A stretch of DNA of 14,673 bases from Spirosoma sp. GTDB taxonomy: Bacteria; Bacteroidota; Bacteroidia; Cytophagales; Spirosomataceae. The stretch is from positions 1 through 14,673 of the forward strand of contig JANXVQ010000965.1 in assembly GCA_025351545.1 (NCBI GenBank). The letters run 5' to 3'. Within the stretch, counting starts at the first letter, position 1. Every line of letters begins with the position of its first letter. This document shows positions 1 to 7,099 of the stretch, piece by piece. The translations under genes were made by a program, and so were the position numbers. The notes below the pieces were generated by a model, which did not search any database, was not told the DNA's origin, and worked only from the letters and a program-made list of their open reading frames with translations.

Positions 1-156
1 AAGGAGTTGGGCAACGGCCCCAAATGTTTTGCCTTTGTCGAGTTCAAGCAAAGCGGTGGCCCGCTTCATAGTTTTGACCGGGAGCGTACCTTTACTCAAC
101 AAGTCAGTCAAGTAAAGTTGGTGTTCAAGGCTGAGTTTAACGTGTGTTTTAGTCAT
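1..156 (-). CDS. IS630-like transposase, N-terminal part, cut by window edge
   Basis: The frame opens at an ATG (156-154, minus strand) and stays open to the left edge, giving 52 residues. They begin MTKTHVKLSLEHQLYL and include the stretch KRATALLELDKGKTFGAV. This resembles the N-terminal helix-turn-helix region of IS630-family (Tc1/mariner-like) transposases, in which an arginine-rich helix is followed by a 'LL.LD.GKT...VA' recognition segment. The DDE catalytic domain would lie outside the window. The insertion sequence end should lie shortly beyond 156, but I could not identify a terminal inverted repeat or a duplicated TA. The family call rests on motif memory and is moderately sure; a stand-alone helix-turn-helix protein is the alternative. 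Confidence 0.6.
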   Translation of the reverse strand, partial: MTKTHVKLSLEHQLYLTDLLSKGTLPVKTMKRATALLELDKGKTFGAVAQLL

Positions 157-925
157 CCGCTAAAATAAACAATTATTTTTATTACAGTGTAATTAGTATG
201 ATAGATAATAATGGCGAAATCGCTCCCAATACCTAGTCGTGGAACGTCATAAAGCCTATGAGTTTGCGTCTAAATTATGCGAAACATCTAATAAGCAAAG
301 AGGTAGTTTATTAACTCGATAGTTAAAAATGTGGCAGATGGTGTTCTAATGACACATTTCAATTTTAGGTAAAGTTGATAATTTTTCAATCAAATGTCAT
401 AATGACATCATTATATTACAAAAAAAATATTTGAATAGTAACGTTTTAGCCATCTTGAAGCTAGTAAAAGCTTAGGCTATGGGCTGACTGAGCAGCAGCG
501 GCTTAACCGGACGCCGGTTCAGACAGGGGCCGCCGTTGTGGGGAACCGCGCTTACCGGTGCTGGAACGCTGGTCAGTTATTAAAACTATTGTTTTTTTAG
601 TGCATTAATGGCTAGCCTCATTTGGACAAATGATAGTTCAAAACCAACTTGAGAAGCTCTTGAGGGATGTTACGTCGCGTTATCTTTACGTAACTTATGT
701 GTTGACATCTGTACAGGTATCCCCCCTACTCAATTGGTCCTTTTCGGTCAATAAAAGGATAACGAATACTATATAATGAACTCGCTATTTTGCTATCAAT
801 GAATGGATTATGTTGATATCAGCTACCGCTGAAAATCGTTCAGAAAAACGTCCAATATAATTGGTGCCGGGTGCGGAAATTTTTAATAATTGCCAAGCCT
901 AATCAGTCGCCTGTCAGGGGTATTT

Positions 926-958
926 TTTGATAGCTTATTTATCGGTGTGATAGATTTC
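926..958 (+). promoter_or_regulatory. Possible promoter for the GH1-SDR operon
   Basis: TTTG (926-929) is followed after 21 bp by TAGATTTC (951-958). This differs by one base from the Bacteroidota -7 box TAnnTTTG. It would leave a leader of about 145 bases before the glycosidase start. The match is weak and the region is AT-rich, so it may be chance. Confidence 0.22.
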
Positions 959-1001
959 GGAGATGCCCTGTGTGCCAGACCATTTCTTGCTCAACAGGTA
1001 A

Positions 1002-1023
1002 TCTTAATCGACTCTTAATCGAC
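1002..1023 (+). repeat. Tandem 11-bp repeat upstream of GH1-like gene
   Basis: TCTTAATCGAC occurs twice head to tail, at 1002-1012 and 1013-1023. The 11-bp period is close to one helical turn, so two protein subunits could bind the same DNA face. It sits 85 bp before the glycosidase start. It may be an activator or repressor site, or simply a slippage duplication. Confidence 0.45.
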
Positions 1024-1107
1024 CTTGGTAAACACTCCTATTCGACCTGAGTTACGCTACTACCTTACCTGGATACAGGCTGTTTTTAGCGCAGACGAGT
1101 TGACCGT

Positions 1108-2424
1108 ATGATCAATCAATTTTTATTCGCCACCGGCATTGAAAATAGCAACCCCACCATTCAGGGCGGTTCCTATCGACAGGATGAACTGGAAAAATGT
1201 GGCCATTACCAGCACTGGCGGACAGATTTTGATCTGGTCGAGCAAATCGGGATTCGCTTTCTGCGCTACGGACCACCCATTTATACCACTTTCCTGGGGC
1301 AGGATAAATACGACTGGTCTTTTGCTGAACAAACGTTTGGTGAGTTGCGTCTGCGTAACATCGTACCCATCGTAGACCTGTGTCATTTTGGCGTACCCGA
1401 CTGGATCGGCAATTTTCAGAATCCCGACTTTCCGGCCCTGTTTGCTGGTTATGCCCGCGCATTTGCCCAACGCTTTCCCTAGGTTCAACTCTATACACCT
1501 GTCAACGAGATGTACGTCTGCGCTGAGTTTTCTGCCCTCTACGGCTGGTGGAACGAGCAACTCCGCAGCGATAAGGCCTTTGTGACGGCCCTGAAGTATA
1601 TCGTCAAAGCGAATGTGCTGGCCATGAGTGCCATCCTGGAAGTAAGGCCGGACGCTTTATTTATCCAGAGCGAATCCAGCGAGTATTTCCATGCCGAAAA
1701 CCCGGCCGCTATTAAACCCGCTGAGATCCTGAATGCCAAGCGGTTTTTATCCCTTAATCTCAATTATGGACGCCGGGTCGATTCGGAGATGTATGAATAT
1801 TTACTGGACAATGGCATGAATCGAAACGAGTATCACTTCTTTCTGAGCCATAACCTGAAACAGTATTGTATTATGGGCAATGACTATTATCAAACCAACG
1901 AGCATCGAGTGGCTGCAGATGGCAGTACTCGTGCGTCAGGAGAGGTATTTGGTTACCACGTGATTACCCGCCAATACCACGACCGGTATCGCTTGCCGGT
2001 CATGCATACAGAAACCAACCTCTGGCAGGGTCCCAACGGGGACGAAGCGGTGAACTGGCTCTGGAAAGAATGGGCCAACGTATTACGCGTTCGCAATGAT
2101 GGCGTACCGATGATCGGATTTACCTGGTATTCCCTTACCGACTAGGTCGATTGGGACTGCGCTTTACGCGACAATAAGGGTACGGTGAACCCACTGGGCC
2201 TGTGTGATCTCAATCGTCAGATTCGCCCCGTAGGCCAGGCTTATAAACAACTGATCAGTGATTGGCAGCAGGTGCTGCCCGCCCAGAGTGTATGTTTACA
2301 AGTGCCCATCATCATGCCCAGCGAGAGCGATCAACCCTGGGCTCAGCAAAAAAAAGCGGATGCTAAACAGGCTCGTCAGCACGTAATCAATAGTGTTTCC
2401 AAAACCAACCAGTCCGACACTTAA
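1108..2424 (+). pseudogene. GH1-like glycoside hydrolase with two in-frame TAG stops
   Basis: One reading frame of 438 codons is interrupted only by TAG at 1480-1482 (codon 125) and at 2143-2145 (codon 346). The three segments read as one clan GH-A, family 1-like (beta-glucosidase type) protein. An early FLRYGPPIYTTFLGQDKYDW segment is followed by TPVNEMY, where Glu134 would be the acid/base, then by MHTETN, where Glu302 would be the nucleophile, and by GFTWYSLTD near the end of the barrel. Substrate cannot be told and there is no signal peptide. Restoring Gln (CAG) at both stops gives FPQVQLYTPVNE and YSLTDQVDWDCALRD, which suit the family. Each stop therefore looks like one C-to-T change, both in the context CTAGG. 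The first stop removes both catalytic residues, so the gene should be dead unless TAG is read through. The SDR gene starts 2 bp after its stop, indicating a former operon. Confidence 0.78.
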
Positions 2425-2426
2425 CG

Positions 2427-3168
2427 ATGATGCGATTTGTGGATAAAGTAGCGATTGTGACGGGGGGAGCCAGCGGAATTGGGCTGGCCATCGCCCAACG
2501 ATTGGCGTTCCGAAGGAGCCCGTCTGGTCCTGGCCGATGTTGACGAAACCAATCTTGAGATAGCCCTTGCCGAGGTAACGGCGGCCGGTGCCCCAGGCGT
2601 ATGGGGCAGTACCTGCAACGTAGCCATCGAAGCCCAGGTAGAGGCTACGGTTAGTGGGACTCTGGCGCGTTTTGGCCGGCTGGATGTGATCGTCAATAAC
2701 GCTGGATTAATGCAATTTAAGGCGCTGGAAGAGTTAACCGGGGAGGATTGGCTGCGCATTCTGAATGTGGATCTTCTGGGTACTTTTTATTTCACGAAGC
2801 AGGCTTTCCTGTGGATGAAACCAGGGGGTTGCGTGGTCAACGTAGCCAGCATCCATGCCGTTGAGACCGAACCCCTGGTTGCTCCCTATGCCGCGGCCAA
2901 GGCCGCTGTGCTCTCGCTAACGCGTTCCTCGGCGCTGGAAGGGAAGCCCAAGGGGCTACGGATCAATGCGGTTTTGCCCGGGGCTATTGATACGCCTATG
3001 TTGTGGAATAACCCGAATGTAAAATCGGGCGTTGAGCACATTGACCGTGCCGACGTTGGCAAACCGGCGGATGTGGCGGCCACGATTGCCTATCTGGCCT
3101 CAGATGATGCCGCCTTTGTGCAAGGGGCTGAAGTGCGGGTTGACGGGGGCCGACTGGACCGCCTATAA
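2427..3168 (+). pseudogene. SDR-family oxidoreductase, frameshifted near its N-terminus
   Basis: The frame starting at ATG 2427 (or 2430) reads RFVDKVAIVTGGASGIGLAI, which carries the classical TGxxxGIG dinucleotide-binding motif. It then runs into a stop. From about 2510 the protein continues in the next frame as EGARLVLADVDE, NNAG, the catalytic Ser in VNVASIHA, Tyr and Lys in PYAAAK, and GRLDRL at the end. One extra T at GCGTTCC (about 2506-2511) explains the switch: removing it gives RLASEGARL. The repaired protein has 246 residues, normal for short NAD(P)-dependent dehydrogenases. The Asp after the second strand (LADVD) suggests NAD(H) preference. It sits 2 bp behind the GH1-like gene, so both probably worked on one sugar or glycoside. 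A TTG at 2479 could start the downstream part, but that product would lack the nucleotide-binding loop. Confidence 0.8.
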
Positions 3169-3521
3169 GCGGAGAACCCATTCGCTGATAAAAAGCAGTG
3201 GATTATAGTTGCCTGTTACTAAAACGGAACTAGTTACCCCACACCTACATAAAATCGTTTATTTAAACGTCCCATTGGTTTTCAGGACAATGCCGTTTCA
3301 TCTGCGTCGCCAAATTTGGGTAGCGAGGATTTATAGGATAGCCGGGCAGTCGGCCCCGTTGTCACAGCGCCGGATATCCGGTAAGAATGGACGAGCTGTA
3401 CTGCGGTCAAATCGATTGGGTACAGGACAGGCTAAGTTGAGAGTAGCCAGGATTTGGCAGCCTCCCAAAATAACCGGATCGATTCTTCTTTCTCATCAAA
3501 CATATACCTATCGGGACTTCT
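3169..3521. other. Gap between SDR pseudogene and fic-like gene
   Basis: I see no convincing gene in these 353 bases. The longest open frame on the plus strand (3209-3559) has a residue composition unlike a folded protein and overlaps the end of the fic-like gene. There is a perfect 12-bp palindrome CCGGATATCCGG at 3370-3381. No clear terminator is visible for either neighbour. Confidence 0.5.
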
Positions 3522-4307
3522 CTATGGCTGCTCAATGCCTTCTTGTAGAAACCGAATGAATTGGTTGTGCATAAAGCGCACAATGGACACGGGTGTTTTC
3601 TGTCGCCAACTGACCGCTAACGCATTTCGATACGGAATTCGACTATCCACATAAACCAAACTCAGGGGCTGTTGGTGAAACTGCTGAATGTAGGTCATCA
3701 GCAGCCGAGCCATCAGACCGTTACCCGCCCCAAAGGGATGAAGCGTCAGGAGTTGAAAATGGGCCTCAAATGACAGATCGTATAACTGCCGGGGCGTGTT
3801 CAACCGGGTCAGGGCCGTGTTAATGTCCTTCAGTAAATGATCCAAGGCCCGGGGTAATTTATGGGCAACAATTAGTGCCCGACTGCCTGCGGTATGGGTA
3901 TCTAGACGTAGTTCGCCCCGGCTGGTATCATACTGACTGAATAACGAATAAATTGGGCCGCCCGTGTGGCGCATGAGGGTGGCGGCTACGGCCTGAATGG
4001 CCATTCGGTTTAGCGGTTCCCGTTGAGTCGCCATAGCCCGTATTTGCTGAAGAGCATGCTGATGGTCAATGGTCAGCCACTGATCGGGCAGGGACTGGTC
4101 TGGAAGGGGGACGCCTGTTTGCAGGAGCAACTGGACTTGGGGAAATGTCAATGCTCCCCCGTCAACACCTGTTGAATGATACGTATAGAGGCTCTCAGGC
4201 CTGTCAGTTGCTTTATTAGCCGTCACATCACGAAATCGATCAAGCCATTGGGGTAGGGTAAGGGTCGTGTTCATGCGGTCACGTTGATCAAACCAGGGCG
4301 GGACCAT
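3522..4307 (-). CDS. Fic-domain protein with altered catalytic and inhibitory motifs
   Basis: Fic proteins usually transfer AMP from ATP to a hydroxyl of a target protein. This 261-residue protein (250 if it starts at Met12, position 4274) has the layout of the bacterial class with an N-terminal inhibitory helix: YHSTGVDGGALTFPQVQLLL at residues 43-62, and HPFGAGNGLMARLLM at 190-204. A C-terminal segment like LSLVYVDSRIPYRNAL follows. The Fic consensus is HPFx(D/E)GNGRxxR. Here the Mg-binding acidic residue is Ala194 and the first Arg is Leu198, while His190, Asn196 and Arg201 remain. The inhibitory motif (S/T)xxxE(G/N) reads STGVDG, with Asp in place of Glu. The frame is open with no internal damage. 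It is transcribed divergently from the Toprim gene. It may be a catalytically changed Fic, a binding protein, or a gene in early decay. Confidence 0.8.
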   Translation of the reverse strand: MVPPWFDQRDRMNTTLTLPQWLDRFRDVTANKATDRPESLYTYHSTGVDGGALTFPQVQLLLQTGVPLPDQSLPDQWLTIDHQHALQQIRAMATQREPLNRMAIQAVAATLMRHTGGPIYSLFSQYDTSRGELRLDTHTAGSRALIVAHKLPRALDHLLKDINTALTRLNTPRQLYDLSFEAHFQLLTLHPFGAGNGLMARLLMTYIQQFHQQPLSLVYVDSRIPYRNALAVSWRQKTPVSIVRFMHNQFIRFLQEGIEQP

Positions 4308-4360
4308 ACAGACCTATCGCCATTGACAATCATTCCTAGTTAGAGAAGCGGTTTTTCTGC

Positions 4361-4388
4361 CAAATTTACTGTACTATTACTGGAGCAA
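4361..4388 (-). promoter_or_regulatory. Candidate promoter of the fic-like gene
   Basis: Read on the minus strand, TTG (4388-4386) is followed after 17 bp by TAAATTTG (4368-4361), an exact match to the Bacteroidota -7 box TAnnTTTG. It lies about 54 bp before the start at 4307. No equally good plus-strand box is seen for the divergent Toprim gene. Confidence 0.5.
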
Positions 4389-4400
4389 GCAGTTTACGGG

Positions 4401-5792
4401 ATGACAAAATTTGACGAGTTAAACAAACGGTTCCCTAACCTGATTCCCGTTCAGGAGCTGCGCTCGAACGTGTCCATCGTCGAGCTGGCCATCCACTATG
4501 GGTATTTACCCAAGCGACATAAAGGCAGGAAGCGGCCGGTGCTGGAACATGTTGCCTATAACGATGTCATCCTCATCAAGAACGCCCAGGACGCCAGCCA
4601 GCAGGTCTATCAGCGCGTGGGCAACTTCACGGATTCGGGGACGATTATTGATTTCGTTCGCAACCGCTTATCAACCGTATTTTCTAGCTTCAATCAATCG
4701 GGTAAGGATGAATTTAGAACCATCGTGCAGGTTCTCTACGATTACCTGCGGGTTGATGTTGATCAAATTGCCCTAAACCGGCGAGCGACTAGCCAGCTCA
4801 TCGAGCGGGGCCCCAAGCCCGCTTTTTCCCTGGATTTATTTGATCTCAGGCCCCTGGAAACCAACAACTATCTCCAGACTCGTCATATCCGCTCGGAGAT
4901 CATTAATAGCCCTGAATTTATCCATCGCATTGCTACGCAAATCACGTATTTTGATGCTCAGAAAAAGCAGGTGGTGGACTTTACAGCGGTAAAAGAGAGT
5001 CCTGATCATCCGCATATTCTGTTTTCTAATGTAGCCTTTCCGTATTATGATGGATTATCGACGGAGGTGAGGGGTCTGGAGATCCGGAATGCGGGTATTA
5101 AGCTTCATGCGCCCGGCAGTGATCGCTCTGGCAGTGTATTTGTGTCCAACCCGCCCCCCAAGGCGGAGCAGTTTTTTGTTCTTGAGAGCGCTATTGATGC
5201 GCTTTCGCACAAGCAATTACGGTTTATGCAGGGGGATAATGCGTTTAGTGCGGTGTATTTTTCGACGGGTGGCCAGCTGACTTCCCAACAGGTCAATACC
5301 ATAACGCGGTACATCAACTCGATTAAGAAGGCATCCAACTGGACCATTAATTTAGCGTTTGATAATGATCCGAAAGGCCATGCATTCGATCTGCAATTCA
5401 TTCAACAGTTGCTAATTACTAAATTTCCGCTTCGTGCTGTATCGGTGGGGACGTATAAAATAGGTTATGCATTTCCTAATCAGGAAGCAAACAGCCCCTT
5501 CATAGAAGAATTACTTGAACGAATTAAATCCTATAATAAAACGATCTCGCTGGAATCGTTGGTTAACCCCATTGAATCCGGGTTAACAAATCAATTGATT
5601 ACAATTGATCAAACCGCCGATCAAATTACGCTCAGCATGCCAGAGTCCAGTGGTCCTCTCTCCTTTCTCACTAAGAGCCTGTTAGAGCTAAGTCGGCTTA
5701 ACAAACGAATATGCATTAATAAATCGAATGCCAAAGACTTTAACCAAGATATAAAACAGGGAATTCTAACTACGTACGATCATGGGAATTAA
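4401..5792 (+). CDS. Toprim-domain protein of mobile-element type
   Basis: This 463-residue protein resembles the Toprim/DUF3991-like proteins carried on Bacteroidota plasmids and integrative elements, often beside mobilisation or primase genes. The N-terminal third (residues 15-90) has the primase-like pattern VSIVELAIHYGYLP followed by FTDSGTIIDFVRNRL, without the cysteines of a zinc finger. The Toprim fold follows: Glu262 in VLESAIDALSH is the conserved acidic residue, STGGQLTSQQV (288-298) is the middle strand and turn, and DNDPKG (321-326) is the metal-binding DxD. The C-terminus has a NAKDFNQDI segment like the KDWN motif that ends such proteins, so the gene looks complete. It probably acts on DNA during transfer or priming. 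No relaxase is visible beside it. The only upstream gene is the divergent fic-like gene, so its promoter should lie in 4308-4400. Confidence 0.75.
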   Translation: MTKFDELNKRFPNLIPVQELRSNVSIVELAIHYGYLPKRHKGRKRPVLEHVAYNDVILIKNAQDASQQVYQRVGNFTDSGTIIDFVRNRLSTVFSSFNQSGKDEFRTIVQVLYDYLRVDVDQIALNRRATSQLIERGPKPAFSLDLFDLRPLETNNYLQTRHIRSEIINSPEFIHRIATQITYFDAQKKQVVDFTAVKESPDHPHILFSNVAFPYYDGLSTEVRGLEIRNAGIKLHAPGSDRSGSVFVSNPPPKAEQFFVLESAIDALSHKQLRFMQGDNAFSAVYFSTGGQLTSQQVNTITRYINSIKKASNWTINLAFDNDPKGHAFDLQFIQQLLITKFPLRAVSVGTYKIGYAFPNQEANSPFIEELLERIKSYNKTISLESLVNPIESGLTNQLITIDQTADQITLSMPESSGPLSFLTKSLLELSRLNKRICINKSNAKDFNQDIKQGILTTYDHGN

Positions 5793-5837
5793 TAATTAAG
5801 CGTTGGTTTAAAGGCTTGGCTTTGACTTAATCCTTCA

Positions 5838-5880
5838 GCAAATATCCCAAAGTGACAGCTTGTCACTTTGGGATATTTGC
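5838..5880. repeat. Palindrome 1: perfect 20-bp arms, candidate parS copy
   Basis: The arms at 5838-5857 and 5861-5880 are perfect reverse complements around the 3-base centre GCT. The inner ten bases of each arm (CAAAGTGACA and TGTCACTTTG) match the inner core of palindrome 2 at 6212-6268; the outer bases differ. It lies 45 bp after the Toprim gene stop. As RNA it would be a very stable hairpin, but no U-tract follows on the plus strand, so it is a poor intrinsic terminator. Confidence 0.75.
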
Positions 5881-5925
5881 ATTTGTCTTCGTTATGAAAT
5901 GCTTAGAGACTGCCTGGAAATAGCT

Positions 5926-6104
5926 ACTTCGCATCCAGTACAAAATTCCATTGATCACCTCCCGCAGATCAAGCGGGGTGGTCCCGGCTCATCAACTTGT
6001 TTTTTGGGAGTTGGCAGCAGTGGTTTCAAGTGCTTCCATTGTTGGTTAGAGAGTTCAGTAGGATATTTTTTGTGGGCTTTCTGCTTAATTTTGTGCTGAG
6101 GCAT
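5926..6104 (-). pseudogene. IS5-family transposase N-terminal remnant
   Basis: From ATG 6104-6102 on the minus strand the frame reads KKYPTELSNQQWKHLKPLLP, the typical opening of IS5-family transposases ('YPT.LT..QW..L.PLLP'). After PPR the frame ends in a stop at 5957-5955. A shift of one base near 5965 restores DLREVINGILYWMRS, the expected continuation before the CQWR segment. Family similarity then stops, so only about the first 60-65 residues survive. The remnant lies wholly between the two palindromes. It is not functional. Some IS5 relatives use programmed frameshifting, but the missing body of the protein excludes activity here. Confidence 0.72.
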
Positions 6105-6211
6105 CTGAGAAGGACTTTTGAAGTTTGGTCGCTACAAAATCCCCTTTTTATCGGATGCATTTTTCTATGCCCACAGGGTTTTCAGACAGTTTTTTACAAA
6201 AAAACGGCTTC

Positions 6212-6268
6212 ACTATCTTTACTACAGGCAAAGTGACAAGCTGTCACTTTGCCTGTAGTAAAGATAGT
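6212..6268. repeat. Palindrome 2: perfect 27-bp arms over the parB 3' end
   Basis: The arms at 6212-6238 and 6242-6268 are perfect reverse complements around the centre AGC. The inner 23 bp is the exact reverse complement of the inner 23 bp of palindrome 1. The right arm contains the last codons of parB and its TGA (6246-6244). On the minus strand a run of seven T (6204-6198) starts seven bases after the stem, so it could also end parB transcription. It is a candidate centromere, terminator, or both. Confidence 0.78.
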
Positions 6269-7098
6269 AATTCATTGGTTTTCAATAAAAGTTGTTCGCA
6301 TGATTTACGGGAAAGTATTCCGGTGGCAAGTTCTCGGATCGTAATTTCAAGTTTACTTACTCGATCCTCCTTCCCTACCATTTTACGACTTATTTTAACG
6401 GGTAAGTTTACTTCATCAACTGTTGTGTTCGACGCAACCAAATCTATTTTGGCCATCGCTTCGATGGATGATCGAACGATCTTTTTTTTGCCCGTAAGTA
6501 TTTCCTGTTTTTGCTCAAGGTTTAGTTTGTCCAGACCAGCCGCAAAATCACCATCTCGCTTGATGGTGCGGCTACTAACACCATACTCCTTTCCCAACGC
6601 CACGGAAACATCAACTATAGGATTTGTTGATAATTTATTTCCTCCTCGAATCGTCTTTTGCTGTAAATACCGTAAACCCCTCAGGTAAGCAATTTGCTCC
6701 GGCGAAAGATTACGTCTTCCTAACTGGAAGTCAATCATGTAATCCTTAGCTTCCTCTAAACTGGTAAACCGAAGCAGGTTAATTCGATAATCCAATTTAT
6801 GTTTCTGACTAATCCGATACCGATTGTGCCCGTCAACGAGGACATAAATAGGTCGGTTTTCCTCATCAAATCGCAAAGCTGTCGAGGTCGTCTCCCAAAC
6901 GGTCAGCGGATCCTTTACCCCGTGTTTGAGTAGATTCTGCTGTAAATGGGCATACTCCTCTTCAGCGAGGGGAGGAATTAAATCCCGAAGTTCGTCAAGG
7001 ATTTGAATCTGACTCTTGATATTTTCCTCGGTCGATAAGAGGGATGTCGGCAGCGTAGAGGTCTTCTCGCGCATCGAACTCATAAAGTCCTTTTTCAT
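6244..7098 (-). CDS. parB: ParB-family partition protein
   Basis: This 284-residue protein is the likely centromere-binding partner of the ParA encoded just upstream. The N-terminal ParB/Spo0J-like domain covers about residues 30-130. It includes LRDLIPPLAEEEYAHLQQNL, KDPLTVW and YVLVDGHNRYRIS, where DGHNRY (89-94) stands in the place of the GERR box of classical chromosomal ParB. A helix-turn-helix is likely around 163-185 (VSVALGKEYGVSSRTIKRDG), followed by a charged C-terminal helix region. The ATG follows the parA stop with one intervening base, so the two should be translationally coupled. Met6 or Met9 are possible alternative starts. The end of the gene is embedded in palindrome 2. The DGHNRY form suggests CTP handling may differ from the chromosomal proteins; this is an inference. 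Confidence 0.85.
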   Translation of the reverse strand: MKKDFMSSMREKTSTLPTSLLSTEENIKSQIQILDELRDLIPPLAEEEYAHLQQNLLKHGVKDPLTVWETTSTALRFDEENRPIYVLVDGHNRYRISQKHKLDYRINLLRFTSLEEAKDYMIDFQLGRRNLSPEQIAYLRGLRYLQQKTIRGGNKLSTNPIVDVSVALGKEYGVSSRTIKRDGDFAAGLDKLNLEQKQEILTGKKKIVRSSIEAMAKIDLVASNTTVDEVNLPVKISRKMVGKEDRVSKLEITIRELATGILSRKSCEQLLLKTNELLSLLQAK

Positions 7099-7099
7099 G

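Larger units (their letters stand above)
157..1107. other. Gene-free stretch before the GH1-like gene
   Basis: I see no convincing gene in these 951 bases. Most of it is AT-rich with stops in all frames. About 455-600 is GC-richer and has a short open frame without a start codon, which could be a gene remnant. Small structures seen are a 7-bp-arm palindrome at 394-408 (ATGTCAT, A, ATGACAT), a 6-bp-arm palindrome AACCGG-ACG-CCGGTT near 507-521, a possible promoter at 926-958 and an 11-bp tandem repeat at 1002-1023. The left part should include the end of the IS630-like element. Confidence 0.5.

Noticed and set aside
394..408. Palindrome ATGTCAT-A-ATGACAT as a further parS copy
   Set aside because: It shares only GACA/TGTC with the candidate parS core and has a different spacer, so the resemblance is too weak.
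1480..2145. Amber (TAG) reassigned to Gln across this replicon
   Set aside because: All backbone genes (Toprim, parB, parA, rep, xre, RES) lack internal TAG, and the fic-like gene uses TAG as its stop at a sensible length. A recoded element should show TAG inside many genes.
2438..2446. Perfect DnaA-box sequence (TTATCCACA on the minus strand)
   Set aside because: It lies within the conserved FVDKVAI start of the SDR coding region, far from the iteron origin, and is expected by chance about once per few such windows.
3370..3381. 12-bp palindrome CCGGATATCCGG as an operator
   Set aside because: It is isolated in a gene-free gap, has no second copy and no promoter near it, so chance is the simplest explanation.
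3209..3559. Open frame of 116 codons on the plus strand
   Set aside because: Its composition is not protein-like, it has no recognisable motif, and its end overlaps the well-supported fic-like gene on the other strand.
5860..6688. Plus-strand open frames running over the palindromes and the parB gene
   Set aside because: They are antisense shadows of parB and the IS5 remnant; the apparent shared LLQAK ending comes from the palindrome mirroring the parB end.
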